Below the pieces are notes generated by a model, which was given only the letters and a program-made list of their open reading frames with translations, did no database searches and was not told the DNA's origin. From assembly GCF_900101465.1 (NCBI RefSeq), contig NZ_FMZM01000009.1:66358-122652 (forward strand): DNA of 56,295 bases, written 5' to 3'. Positions 8,738 to 16,107 of the stretch are shown one piece after another (positions within the stretch are counted from its first letter, which is position 1; the number at the start of each line of letters is the position of its first letter). Source of the DNA: Nocardioides lianchengensis (lineage in GTDB: Bacteria; Actinomycetota; Actinomycetes; Propionibacteriales; Nocardioidaceae). The position numbers were made by a program, and so were the translations under genes.

Positions 8738-9909
8738 GAACGGACCTCCGGAGGACGACGAGCGAACAGACGGGCGCGCAGGGATGGCTTGCCGCCCCGC
8801 GGCCGGGCGAGAAGACGGGCGACGACGAAGAGCGCGAGGACGAGGATCAGGAGTACGGCGGCGGCCGCGAAGGCCCGGTCCTCGGCGGTCCCCTGGCCGC
8901 TGCGGACGTTGGTGTAGATGAACAGCGGGAGGCTGTTCATCACGCCGTCCGTGGGGTTGGCGACCACGAAGGCGGCGGCACCCGAGGTGAGCAGCACCGG
9001 GCTGGTCTCGCCGGCTCCGCGGGCGATGCCGAGGATCAGCGCGGTGGCGAGGCCGGGCCGCGCGGTGGGCAGCACCACGTGCCAGACGGTCTTCCAGCGG
9101 CTCGCGCCCAGGGCCAGGCTGGCCTCGCGCAGGCCGCCCGGGACGACCCGGAGGACGACGTCGGAGGCGCGGGCGATGATCGGCAGCATCATCACGCCGA
9201 GCGCGAGGCCGGCCGCGAGTCCCGAGCGGGGGTAGCCGAGCGCGACGATGAAGACGCTGTAGATGAAGAGGCCGGCCACGATCGAGGGCAGCGCGGTCAT
9301 CGCCTCGACGACGGTCCGCACGACCTTGGCGAACTTCCCGCCCACCTCGGTCATGAAGACGGCCGTGCCGATGCCGAGCGGCAGGGTGATCGCGACCGCG
9401 ATGGACAGCTGGACGATCGTGCCGACGATCGCGTGCAGCACGCCGCCCTCGGTGAACGGGTCCGACGGCCCGACGCCCGACATGTCCTCGAGGAAGAAGT
9501 TGGCGTGCAGCAGCGGCTCCCAGCCGCGGTAGAAGATGTAGCCGATGGTGCTGACCAGGGCCGCGCCGACCAGCACCGCTCCCCCGGTCACCATCGAGCC
9601 GGCGACCCGGTCGCGGACCTCGATCAGGCCCCCGTGCATCGCTCCGGTCACCGCCGACATCAGCAGGCCGCAGACGAAGAACACGACCACGAACCACGGC
9701 ACACCGGCCAGCGGCAGCAGCCGCTGGGTCACCAGCCAGGCCAGCCCGAGCGCCGCGGCCCAGGTGCCCCAGGCGAGGATGCTCTCCTCCGGGCTGGGCC
9801 GGCCGAGCGAGGTGCGGGGCTGCGCCGGGGGCGCGTCGTCGTCGAGGACCGGCAGGTACGTCGTACCGCGGGTCGGGGTGGCCTCGACCTCGTCCTGGAA
9901 GAGCGTCAT
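8734..9909 (-). CDS. pstA: Phosphate ABC transporter permease PstA
   Basis: This is a 391-residue inner-membrane permease subunit of the Pst type. The EAA loop that docks on PstB is REASLALGASRWKTVWHVVLP, followed by GIARGAGETSPVLL, both characteristic of PstA. The N-terminal 45 residues are charged and extra compared with typical PstA, and an additional pair of membrane segments (about 48-85) precedes the conserved core. It starts at TGATG, sharing one base with the pstC stop. Confidence 0.93.
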   Translation of the reverse strand: MTLFQDEVEATPTRGTTYLPVLDDDAPPAQPRTSLGRPSPEESILAWGTWAAALGLAWLVTQRLLPLAGVPWFVVVFFVCGLLMSAVTGAMHGGLIEVRDRVAGSMVTGGAVLVGAALVSTIGYIFYRGWEPLLHANFFLEDMSGVGPSDPFTEGGVLHAIVGTIVQLSIAVAITLPLGIGTAVFMTEVGGKFAKVVRTVVEAMTALPSIVAGLFIYSVFIVALGYPRSGLAAGLALGVMMLPIIARASDVVLRVVPGGLREASLALGASRWKTVWHVVLPTARPGLATALILGIARGAGETSPVLLTSGAAAFVVANPTDGVMNSLPLFIYTNVRSGQGTAEDRAFAAAAVLLILVLALFVVARLLARPRGGKPSLRARLFARRPPEVRS

Positions 9910-10925
9910 CAGGCGTCCGTCCCGGCGCCCGAGCGGCTGCGGTTGACGATCACGGCCGCGGCCGTGTTCACGAGCAGGGTGATGAGGAACAGCACGAAGC
10001 CGGCGGCGAGCAGCGCGGAAAGCTGGCTGGCGCTCGCCTCACCGAAGCGGTTGGCGATCAGCGAGCTGATGGTCGAGCTCCCGGTCTCCAGGAGGTTCCA
10101 CTTGACCTCGAAGGCCACGGAGAGGATCAGGGCGACGGCGATGGTCTCGCCGAGCGCGCGGCCCAGCGCGAGCATGGTGCCGCCGATGATGCCGCCGCGA
10201 CCGAAGGGCAGCACGACGCTGCGGATCATGCCCCAGCGGGTGGCTCCGAGCGCGAGCGCGGCCTCCTTCTCACCGGGAGGGGTCTGCGAGAACACTTGGC
10301 GCATGACGGCGCAGGCCATCGGCATCACCATCATCGACACCGCGATGCCCGCGCAGAAGGCGCTCGAGTAGTAGCGCGAGGCGTCCCAGTACGCCGCGTC
10401 CGGGTCGGCCCCACGGACCTGCAGGAACGGCAGCCAGCCGGCGTTCGACTCCAGCCAGCGAGCGAGCTCGGCGGCGTACGGCATGATCAGGAAGTAGCCC
10501 CAGATGCCGTAGACGATGGAGGGCACGGCGGCCATCAGGTCGACCATCGAGACCAGGAACGACTTCGCGCCGGCCGGGGCGTACTCGCTGATGTAGAGGG
10601 CGGTCAGCAGGGCGAGCGGGAAGGCGATGACCATCGCGACGAAGGCCACGGAGAAGGTGCCGGCCAGGACGCCGGCGATCCCGATCCGATCCTCGTCGGG
10701 CAGCCACTGCTCCTCGGTGAAGAAGCTGAAGCCGTAGCGCTTGATGGTCGGGTAGCCCTGCCAGCCGAGGAACAGGCCGACGCCGCCGGTGATGACGAGG
10801 ACGGAGGCGCCGATGGCCCGCGAGGACCACTCGAACACCGCGTCGGCGCCGGTGGCCTTGCGGGAGATCTTGCGGGGCGTGACCGCGAGGTTGCCGCGGT
10901 CGTCGTGCACGGGAAGCGTGGTCAC
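9909..10925 (-). CDS. pstC: Phosphate ABC transporter permease PstC
   Basis: This is a 338-residue permease subunit and the first gene of the operon. It shows the PstC EAA loop EKEAALALGATRWGMIRSVVLP, then GGTMLALGRALGETIAVALIL, and VPSIVYGIWGYF in the middle. The annotated start is the GTG at 10925; no good ribosome site precedes it, and a GTG at 10910 is an alternative. Upstream lie a 20-bp palindrome (10951-10970) and 11-base repeats like a PHO box (11010-11053), so phosphate control by PhoP is likely. Confidence 0.93.
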   Translation of the reverse strand: MTTLPVHDDRGNLAVTPRKISRKATGADAVFEWSSRAIGASVLVITGGVGLFLGWQGYPTIKRYGFSFFTEEQWLPDEDRIGIAGVLAGTFSVAFVAMVIAFPLALLTALYISEYAPAGAKSFLVSMVDLMAAVPSIVYGIWGYFLIMPYAAELARWLESNAGWLPFLQVRGADPDAAYWDASRYYSSAFCAGIAVSMMVMPMACAVMRQVFSQTPPGEKEAALALGATRWGMIRSVVLPFGRGGIIGGTMLALGRALGETIAVALILSVAFEVKWNLLETGSSTISSLIANRFGEASASQLSALLAAGFVLFLITLLVNTAAAVIVNRSRSGAGTDA

Positions 10926-10950
10926 CTGGGATCCATGACTCGGTAGGACG

Positions 10951-10970
10951 GGCTCGGCGATCGCCGAGCC
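10951..10970. promoter_or_regulatory. 20-bp perfect palindrome in the pstC leader
   Basis: GGCTCGGCGATCGCCGAGCC is its own reverse complement. It lies 25 bases upstream of the pstC GTG and downstream of the PHO-box-like repeats. It could be an operator for a dimeric repressor, or an RNA hairpin with a GATC loop. Confidence 0.5.
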
Positions 10971-11009
10971 GCCCTGAGTGTCAGGACCTCTGCGGAACGA
11001 AAACGTCTT

Positions 11010-11053
11010 CTCGCGTGAACGCCGGGAGAACAGCCCAGCGGCCTTTCCCGAAC
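11010..11053 (-). promoter_or_regulatory. PHO-box-like 11-base direct repeats upstream of pstC
   Basis: Read on the minus strand, GTTC-type units recur with an 11-base period: GTTCGGGAAAG, one degenerate unit, GTTCTCCCGGC and GTTCACGCGAG. Two more GTTC units lie a little upstream. Actinobacterial PhoP sites are direct repeats of 11 bases with a GTTCACC core, so the fit is good. It stands 85-128 bases before the pstC start, a suitable place for activation. Confidence 0.65.
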
Positions 11054-11137
11054 AGGCCAGACGAACGGAAAACGCCTAGTCCGAACGGACTACTCGCACC
11101 TAGTCCCGCCCGAGCAGGGCGGTCCTGGGGAGATGGA

Positions 11138-11551
11138 TCAGGGGTGAACTACGGGTGGCGCGGCGGCGCGCTCGGCCTCCGAGCGGAGGATGCAGAACTC
11201 GTTGCCCTCGGGGTCGGCCAGGGTCACCCATCCGGAGCCCGGTCCGTACTTCCCGCGGAGGTCGGCGAGCACCGTCGCGCCGTGCTCCAGGAGCACCGCC
11301 AGCTCCTCGTCGCGGGTTCCCTCGCGCGGAGCGAGGTCCAGGTGCAGGCGGTTCTTGACGACCTTCTCGTCGGGGACCTCGATGAACAGCAGCTGATGAC
11401 CGGTCTCGGGGTCCCGGATCATGCACTCCTCATGGCCCGGCTCGTTCGGGTCGCCGTCGATGTCGACGTACCCGAGGACGGGCTTCCACCACTCCGAGAG
11501 CTCGTAGGCGTTGCGGCAGTCGATGGTCGTGTGCGAGATGAACGCGGTCAT
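11138..11551 (-). CDS. VOC-fold (glyoxalase/dioxygenase-like) protein
   Basis: This 137-residue protein has the two half-modules of the vicinal oxygen chelate fold: SHTTIDCRNAYELSEWWKPVLGY at the start and NRLHLDLAPREGTRDEELAVLLEHGATVLADL in the second half, ending with VTLADPEGNEFCIL. It resembles the single-domain glyoxalase-like proteins that are common in actinobacteria and often linked to resistance or small-molecule modification. The start is the ATG at 11551. The substrate cannot be told from sequence. Confidence 0.8.
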   Translation of the reverse strand: MTAFISHTTIDCRNAYELSEWWKPVLGYVDIDGDPNEPGHEECMIRDPETGHQLLFIEVPDEKVVKNRLHLDLAPREGTRDEELAVLLEHGATVLADLRGKYGPGSGWVTLADPEGNEFCILRSEAERAAAPPVVHP

Positions 11552-11587
11552 GGCGCCCACTGTGCTGAGGGGCGGGGTCGGGCTCAA

Positions 11588-11680
11588 GAGAGTTTCATCG
11601 GCTGGCCGATGAACCTGGAGCCTGGACGATGAACCTTCGTCGTCCCGGCGTGAGGTTCATCGGCCAGCCGATGAACCTTT
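11588..11680. repeat. 93-bp palindromic repeat element, copy A
   Basis: It contains TTCATCGGCTGGCCGATGAA (a 9-bp inverted repeat), then CCTGGACGATGAACC, then GTCGTCCCGGCGTGAGG and a second TTCATCGGCCAGCCGATGAA palindrome. A near copy, about 85 percent identical by eye, is at 42880-42973, 31 kb away. Both are intergenic. The structure is that of a REP/BIME-like or MITE-like element. Confidence 0.85.
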
Positions 11681-11691
11681 GCGGGCGGCCC

Positions 11692-12306
11692 CTACCAGCG
11701 CACCCCGTGCCCGGCCAGCAGCCCGTAGAGCCGCTCGTGCCCCTCGGCGAGCTCCCACCGCTCGGCGTGCAGGCCGGCCACCCGGGCGCCGTCGACGTTC
11801 TCCTGCTTGTCGTCGACGAAGAGCACCTCGTCGGAGGGGGCGCCGATCATGGCCACCGCCTTCTCGAAGTACGCCGGGTCGGGCTTGGCCAGGCCGATCT
11901 CGCAGGAGTAGACGGCGACGCCGAAGCGGTCCTCGTCGAAGCCGAGGGTCTCGCGCATGTAGCGACCGCGGTGGTGCTCCTGGTTGGTGCCGAGATGGAC
12001 GCCGTACCCGGCGGCCAGGAGCGCGTCGACCAGGGCGGTCGAGGTCGGGTCGACGACGATCGAGCGCCACATCAGCGGGAACAGGTCGGCGGGGTCGACG
12101 TCGACCCCGTGCTGCCGCGCGAGCCGGCCGAACTCGACGAAGAAGTCGATGTCGCCGCGCATCGCCGGCGCGTTGAGGGCGCCGAGGTCGGCGATCAGCT
12201 CGGCGGTGATCAGCTCGGCGTACGGTCCCGCGGCCTCGCCGGGCACGCCCGGGTGCTGGAGCACCTCGTCGGCGTCCAGGAGCAGGTGCCGGATCGTCGA
12301 GGTCAT
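11692..12306 (-). CDS. HAD-superfamily hydrolase
   Basis: This 204-residue protein has the haloacid dehalogenase motifs: LLLDADEVL (nucleophile Asp11 and Asp13), VHLGTNQEHHRGRYM (motif II Thr), KPDPAYFEKAV (motif III Lys) and VLFVDDKQENVDGA (motif IV). The cap is the small helical C1 type, as in phosphoglycolate phosphatase-like enzymes. It is probably a phosphatase for a small metabolite. Its ATG overlaps the stop of the CysQ-like gene (ATGA), so the two phosphatases are co-translated. Confidence 0.85.
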   Translation of the reverse strand: MTSTIRHLLLDADEVLQHPGVPGEAAGPYAELITAELIADLGALNAPAMRGDIDFFVEFGRLARQHGVDVDPADLFPLMWRSIVVDPTSTALVDALLAAGYGVHLGTNQEHHRGRYMRETLGFDEDRFGVAVYSCEIGLAKPDPAYFEKAVAMIGAPSDEVLFVDDKQENVDGARVAGLHAERWELAEGHERLYGLLAGHGVRW

Positions 12307-13100
12307 CCGGCGGAGGTCACGCCGTGGCGGCGGACGAAGTCGACGATCGTGTCGGCCAGCTCGGGGCGGCAGACGATCAGGTCGGGCAGGTAGACGTCGT
12401 CCTGGTTGTACTCCAGCGGGCGGCCGTCGATGCGCGAGGTGAACAGACCGGCGGCGCGGGCGACGGCGACCGGGGCCGCGGAGTCCCACTCGTACTGCCC
12501 GCCGGCGTGGACGTAGGCGTCGGTCAGGTCGCGGACCACCGACATCACCTTCACCCCGGCCGAGCCCATCGCCACCAGCTCGGCGTCGATCTCGCCGGCC
12601 AGCACGGTGACGAACTCCGGCGGCCGGCTCCGGGACACCGCGATCCGCGGCCGCCCCTCCGCCCGCGGAGGTACGACGGGCGCTCCGTCGCCGGTCACGA
12701 AGGTCTCCCCCAGCGCCGGCTGCGCGACCGCACCGGCCGTGAGGTCGGCCGGACCGCGCTCCCAGAGCGCGACGTGCACGGCCCAGTCGTCGCGCGGCGG
12801 CTCGGAGAACTCGCGGGTGCCGTCGAGCGGGTCGATGATCCACACCCGGTCGGCGGTGAGCCGGACCTTGTCGTCCTTGCCCTCCTCGGAGAGCACGGCG
12901 TCGCCGGGGCGGTGCTCGGCGACCAGCGCCATCAGCAGCTCGTGGGCGGCGGCGTCGCCGGCGTCCTTGAGCGCCCGGCCCTCCAGGCCCTCCTGACGCA
13001 CCTCGAGCAGCCGCCCGCCGGCGGCCTCGGCCAGCCAGGCGGACAGGACGTGGTCGTCGTGCGCGGCGGCGGGGGGCGGCGTACCGGGGTCGAAGGTCAC
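12303..13100 (-). CDS. cysQ: CysQ-like 3'(2'),5'-bisphosphate nucleotidase
   Basis: This 265-residue protein belongs to the inositol monophosphatase/CysQ family of Li+-sensitive, Mg2+-dependent phosphatases. Visible motifs are AVLSEEGKDD, the metal-binding WIIDPLDGTREF, and YEWDSAAPVAVARAAG near the C-terminus. In the CysQ group it would remove 3'-phosphoadenosine 5'-phosphate made during sulfate assimilation; an inositol-phosphatase role is the alternative. The start is a GTG preceded by a TAGGCT box 7 bases upstream (13108-13113), suggesting a leaderless mRNA. Confidence 0.85.
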   Translation of the reverse strand: MTFDPGTPPPAAAHDDHVLSAWLAEAAGGRLLEVRQEGLEGRALKDAGDAAAHELLMALVAEHRPGDAVLSEEGKDDKVRLTADRVWIIDPLDGTREFSEPPRDDWAVHVALWERGPADLTAGAVAQPALGETFVTGDGAPVVPPRAEGRPRIAVSRSRPPEFVTVLAGEIDAELVAMGSAGVKVMSVVRDLTDAYVHAGGQYEWDSAAPVAVARAAGLFTSRIDGRPLEYNQDDVYLPDLIVCRPELADTIVDFVRRHGVTSAG

Positions 13101-13107
13101 GGCCGTG

Positions 13108-13113
13108 AGCCTA
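13108..13113 (-). promoter_or_regulatory. TAGGCT -10 box, leaderless cysQ start
   Basis: TAGGCT on the minus strand ends 7 bases before the GTG start, and there is no ribosome site. This matches the leaderless pattern seen at other genes in the window. Confidence 0.5.
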
Positions 13114-13130
13114 ACGGGGCGCGCCGCCGT

Positions 13131-13538
13131 TCAGCGGAGGATGCCCACCACCAGGAGGACGGTCCCGGCGAGCATCGCGGGCGCCAGCGTGACGAGCAGC
13201 AGGTCGACCACCCGCTCGCGCCCGGGAGCTGCGCGGTGCTCGCCGGCCGCTCCCGGGGCGAACCGGCGCCCGGCACCCCACAGCGCGCCGAGCTGGGTCG
13301 CCAGCCAATTCGCGTAGGCGCCGTAGACCAGCAGGCCCAACGCCGCGACCTCCCCGGACCGGGGCAGGTCGAGCCAGGGCCACAGCAGGCCCACCAACAC
13401 GAGGAACGGACCGTTGGTCACCCCCTGCAGGTGGCTGGCGACGGCCATCCGTGGGTTCCGGTGAGCGGGTACGGCGAGGCCCGTCAGCAGGCCGAGCAGG
13501 AACAGCACCAGCCCCAGCACGATCAGCGCGTCCTGCAT
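13131..13538 (-). CDS. HabA-like four-helix membrane protein
   Basis: This 135-residue protein has about four membrane helices and the patterns LLTGLAVPAHRNPRMAVASHLQGVTNGPFL and YANWLATQLGALWGAGRRFAP. These recall hydroxylaminobenzene mutase (HabA), a small membrane enzyme that rearranges hydroxylaminobenzene to 2-aminophenol. Many homologues in actinobacteria have no known substrate, so I give the family only. It stands between the phosphatase pair and pth, with short gaps on both sides. Confidence 0.6.
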   Translation of the reverse strand: MQDALIVLGLVLFLLGLLTGLAVPAHRNPRMAVASHLQGVTNGPFLVLVGLLWPWLDLPRSGEVAALGLLVYGAYANWLATQLGALWGAGRRFAPGAAGEHRAAPGRERVVDLLLVTLAPAMLAGTVLLVVGILR

Positions 13539-13590
13539 GCCTGTGCACGCTAGGACGCGTGGGGCCTGCCGCCATCCCCTACGAAGGGGA

Positions 13591-14232
13591 CTAGGAGTTG
13601 AAGCGCTGCTGGGTCCGCTCGAGTCCCTCGGCGATCAGCGACTCGACCGCGTCGGCGGCGGTGTCGACGGTGAACGGCACGACCTTGCGCTCGGTCGTGG
13701 AGTAGTTCGACAGCACGAAGTCGGCGACCTCCTGGCGACCCGGGGGCCGGCCGATGCCGACCCGCACCCGGTGGAAGTCGCCGGTGCCGAGCGAGGAGCG
13801 CATCGACTTCAGGCCGTTGTGGCCGTTGTCGCCGCCGCCGAGCTTGACCCGCATCGTGTCGAACGGGATGTCGAGCTCGTCGTGGATCGCGATGATCCGC
13901 TCCGGCGGCACCTTGTAGAAGGTCGCCAGCGCCTTGACCGACCCGCCGACCTCGTTCATGTAGGAGCGGGGGCGGGCCAGGACGACGCGCGGGGCATCGC
14001 TGCCGGGCGCGCCGAGCCGGCCCTCGACCACGTCGGAGCGGCCGGACTTGTGGGCGCGGAACGAGCCGCGCATCCGGCTGGCCAGCTCGTCGTTGACGAG
14101 GTAGCCGATGTTGTGGCGGTGGCCGGCGTACGAAGGCCCGGGATTGCCGAGGCCGACGACCAGCCACACAGGCGTGCTGGAGTCGGTCACGGCGTCCCGG
14201 GCCTTTCGTCGTGCGAGGAAGCGGAAGGTCAC
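13591..14232 (-). CDS. pth: Peptidyl-tRNA hydrolase
   Basis: This 213-residue enzyme frees tRNA from prematurely released peptidyl-tRNA. Motifs are [22 protein letters not shown] (with the catalytic His), YMNEVGGSV and [28 protein letters not shown]. The ATG at 14232 overlaps the rplY stop (ATGA); an internal GTG (VTDSSTP) would give the more usual length, but the overlap favours the longer form. The order prs-rplY-pth is standard in actinobacteria. A small hairpin (CCCCT-ACGA-AGGGG, 13576-13589) follows the stop. Confidence 0.95.
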   Translation of the reverse strand: MTFRFLARRKARDAVTDSSTPVWLVVGLGNPGPSYAGHRHNIGYLVNDELASRMRGSFRAHKSGRSDVVEGRLGAPGSDAPRVVLARPRSYMNEVGGSVKALATFYKVPPERIIAIHDELDIPFDTMRVKLGGGDNGHNGLKSMRSSLGTGDFHRVRVGIGRPPGRQEVADFVLSNYSTTERKVVPFTVDTAADAVESLIAEGLERTQQRFNS

Positions 14233-14900
14233 TCCTCGGTGGCGGACGCCTCGTCCGAGGACTCCTCGGCGCCGACCTCGTCGACGTCGTTGTCGGCCTC
14301 GTCGCGCTCGATGCCGGCCTCGGCCTCGGCCTCCTCCAGCTCGGCCTCGAGGGCCTCGGCGGAGACCTGCTCGGTGATGTTGACGATCAGCGTCTCGGGG
14401 TCGAGCGTCAGCGTGGAGCCGGACGGCAGGGTCAGGTCGGACGCCAGGATCTGGGTGCCGGCGGGCAGGCCCTCGATCGAGACCTCGATGGACTCGGGGA
14501 TGTGGGTCGCCTCGGCCTCGAGCTCGATCTCGGTGGTGTCGGTGACCACGAGGGTGTCGGGGCCGGCCTCGCCGACGAGGAGCACGGGCACCTGCACGGT
14601 GACCTTCTCGCCCTTGACGACGACGACGAAGTCGATGTGCTCGATGACCCGGCGGATCGGGTCGACCTGGACCTGCTTGGTCAGGCCGAGCGTGCTCTTG
14701 CCGTCGATCTCGAGCTCGAGGAGCGCGTTGGCGCCGCCGTGCTTGAGGGCCATCATCGTGGCGTGGCCCGGCAGGGTCACGTGGACCGGCTCGTTGCCGT
14801 GCCCGTAGAGGACGGCCGGGATCTTGTTGTCGCGGCGGATGCGGCGCGCGGCACCCTTGCCGAACTCGGTGCGGGTCTCGGCGGTGATCTTCTCGGACAT
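14229..14900 (-). CDS. rplY: Ribosomal protein bL25 (general stress protein Ctc type)
   Basis: This 223-residue protein has the N-terminal 5S-rRNA-binding L25 domain ([24 protein letters not shown], about residues 11-34) and the C-terminal TL5/Ctc beta domain ([17 protein letters not shown]), then a very acidic tail of about 40 residues. The ATG at 14900 follows GAGGAGAACC. It binds 5S rRNA in the large ribosomal subunit. It is co-translated with pth. Confidence 0.95.
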   Translation of the reverse strand: MSEKITAETRTEFGKGAARRIRRDNKIPAVLYGHGNEPVHVTLPGHATMMALKHGGANALLELEIDGKSTLGLTKQVQVDPIRRVIEHIDFVVVVKGEKVTVQVPVLLVGEAGPDTLVVTDTTEIELEAEATHIPESIEVSIEGLPAGTQILASDLTLPSGSTLTLDPETLIVNITEQVSAEALEAELEEAEAEAGIERDEADNDVDEVGAEESSDEASATEE

Positions 14901-14990
14901 GCTGGTTCTCCTCGGTGCTGGCTTCTCGGCGTCGGGGGCCTCGGCTCGACGGCTCGGCGCATCCCGGAGGAGTCCAGCCCTGTCGATCAC

Positions 14991-15022
14991 GGAGCGGTCC
15001 GATCCGTGCGGACCGCCGCTCC
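14991..15022 (-). terminator. Hairpin between prs and rplY
   Basis: GGAGCGGTCCG pairs with CGGACC-GCC-GCTCC, with a three-base bulge and a seven-base loop. It lies in the 191-base gap downstream of prs. There is no T run. It may attenuate read-through or form part of the rplY leader. Confidence 0.4.
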
Positions 15023-15091
15023 CTCGCCGAGGCAACCGCAGGAGTCTAGCCAGTACGACGGGCCGCGGCGAAATCCGCGGCCGGGCGCGCG

Positions 15092-16072
15092 TCAGGCGTG
15101 CCCGTCGAACATCGAGGTGACCGAGCCGTCCTCGAACACCTCGCGGATCGCCCGGGCGACCAGGGGCGCGATCGACAGCGTCGTCAGCTTGTCGAACTCG
15201 CGGTCCGGCGAGATCGGCAGCGTGTTGGTGACGATCACCTCGACGGCCGGACAGTTCTTCAGCCGGTCGACGGCGGGGTCGGAGAGGATCGCGTGGGTCG
15301 CGGCGATGATCACGCCCGCGGCGCCGTCGTTCATCAGCGCCTCGGCGGCCTTCACGATGGTGCCGCCGGTGTCGATCATGTCGTCGGTCAGCACGCACAT
15401 CTTGCCGGCGACCTCGCCGACGACGCGGTTGGCGACCGTCTCGTTGGGCCGGTCGGTGCGGCGGGACTTGTGGATGAACGCCAGCGGCACGCCGCCGAGC
15501 TTGGCCGACCAGCGCTCGGCGACCTTGATCCGGCCGGCGTCCGGGGAGACCACGCAGAGCTGCTCGCGGCCGTAGTGCTCCTTGACGTAGTCGGTCAGGA
15601 TCGGCAGCGCCATCAGGTGGTCGACCGGGCCGTCGAAGTAGCCCTGGATCTGGTCGGCGTGCAGGTCGACCGCGATCAGCCGGTCGGCGCCGGCCGTCTT
15701 GAACAGGTCGGCCATCAGCCGCGCCGAGATCGGCTCGCGGCCGCGGTGCTTCTTGTCCTGGCGCGCGTAGCCGTAGAACGGCAGCACCACGGTGATCCGC
15801 TTGGCGCTCGCCCGCTTCAGGGCGTCGACCATGATCAGGTGCTCCATGATCCACTCGTTGATCGGAGCCGTGTGGCTCTGGATCACGAAGGCGTCGCAGC
15901 CGCGGACCGACTCCTCGTAGCGGACGTAGATCTCCGAGTTCGCGAACTCGTACGCCGAGGTCGGGACCAGGTCGACGCCGAGCAGCGTCGCGACCTCCTC
16001 CGACAGCTCGGGGTGGGCCCGTCCGCTGAAGACCATCAGGTTCTTCTCGGTGGTCTTCTTCATTCCGGTCAC
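15092..16072 (-). CDS. prs: Ribose-phosphate pyrophosphokinase (PRPP synthetase)
   Basis: This 326-residue class I enzyme makes phosphoribosyl pyrophosphate from ribose 5-phosphate and ATP. Motifs are FANSEIYVRYEESVRG, YGYARQDKKHRGREPISA (ATP site), the metal-binding DLHADQIQGYF and the PRPP loop VLTDDMIDTGGTI. The start is GTG at 16072, with an in-frame ATG nine bases later. It follows glmU closely (about 35 bases), the usual actinobacterial order. Confidence 0.96.
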   Translation of the reverse strand: MTGMKKTTEKNLMVFSGRAHPELSEEVATLLGVDLVPTSAYEFANSEIYVRYEESVRGCDAFVIQSHTAPINEWIMEHLIMVDALKRASAKRITVVLPFYGYARQDKKHRGREPISARLMADLFKTAGADRLIAVDLHADQIQGYFDGPVDHLMALPILTDYVKEHYGREQLCVVSPDAGRIKVAERWSAKLGGVPLAFIHKSRRTDRPNETVANRVVGEVAGKMCVLTDDMIDTGGTIVKAAEALMNDGAAGVIIAATHAILSDPAVDRLKNCPAVEVIVTNTLPISPDREFDKLTTLSIAPLVARAIREVFEDGSVTSMFDGHA

Positions 16073-16107
16073 GGTGCTGCTCCTGGGTCGCCGGAGGGAG
16101 GGAACTT

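Noticed and set aside
11692..12843. A 383-codon frame joining the HAD gene with upstream sequence
   Set aside because: The N-terminal part is a shadow of the CysQ-like gene; the HAD protein starts at the ATG at 12306, which overlaps the cysQ stop.
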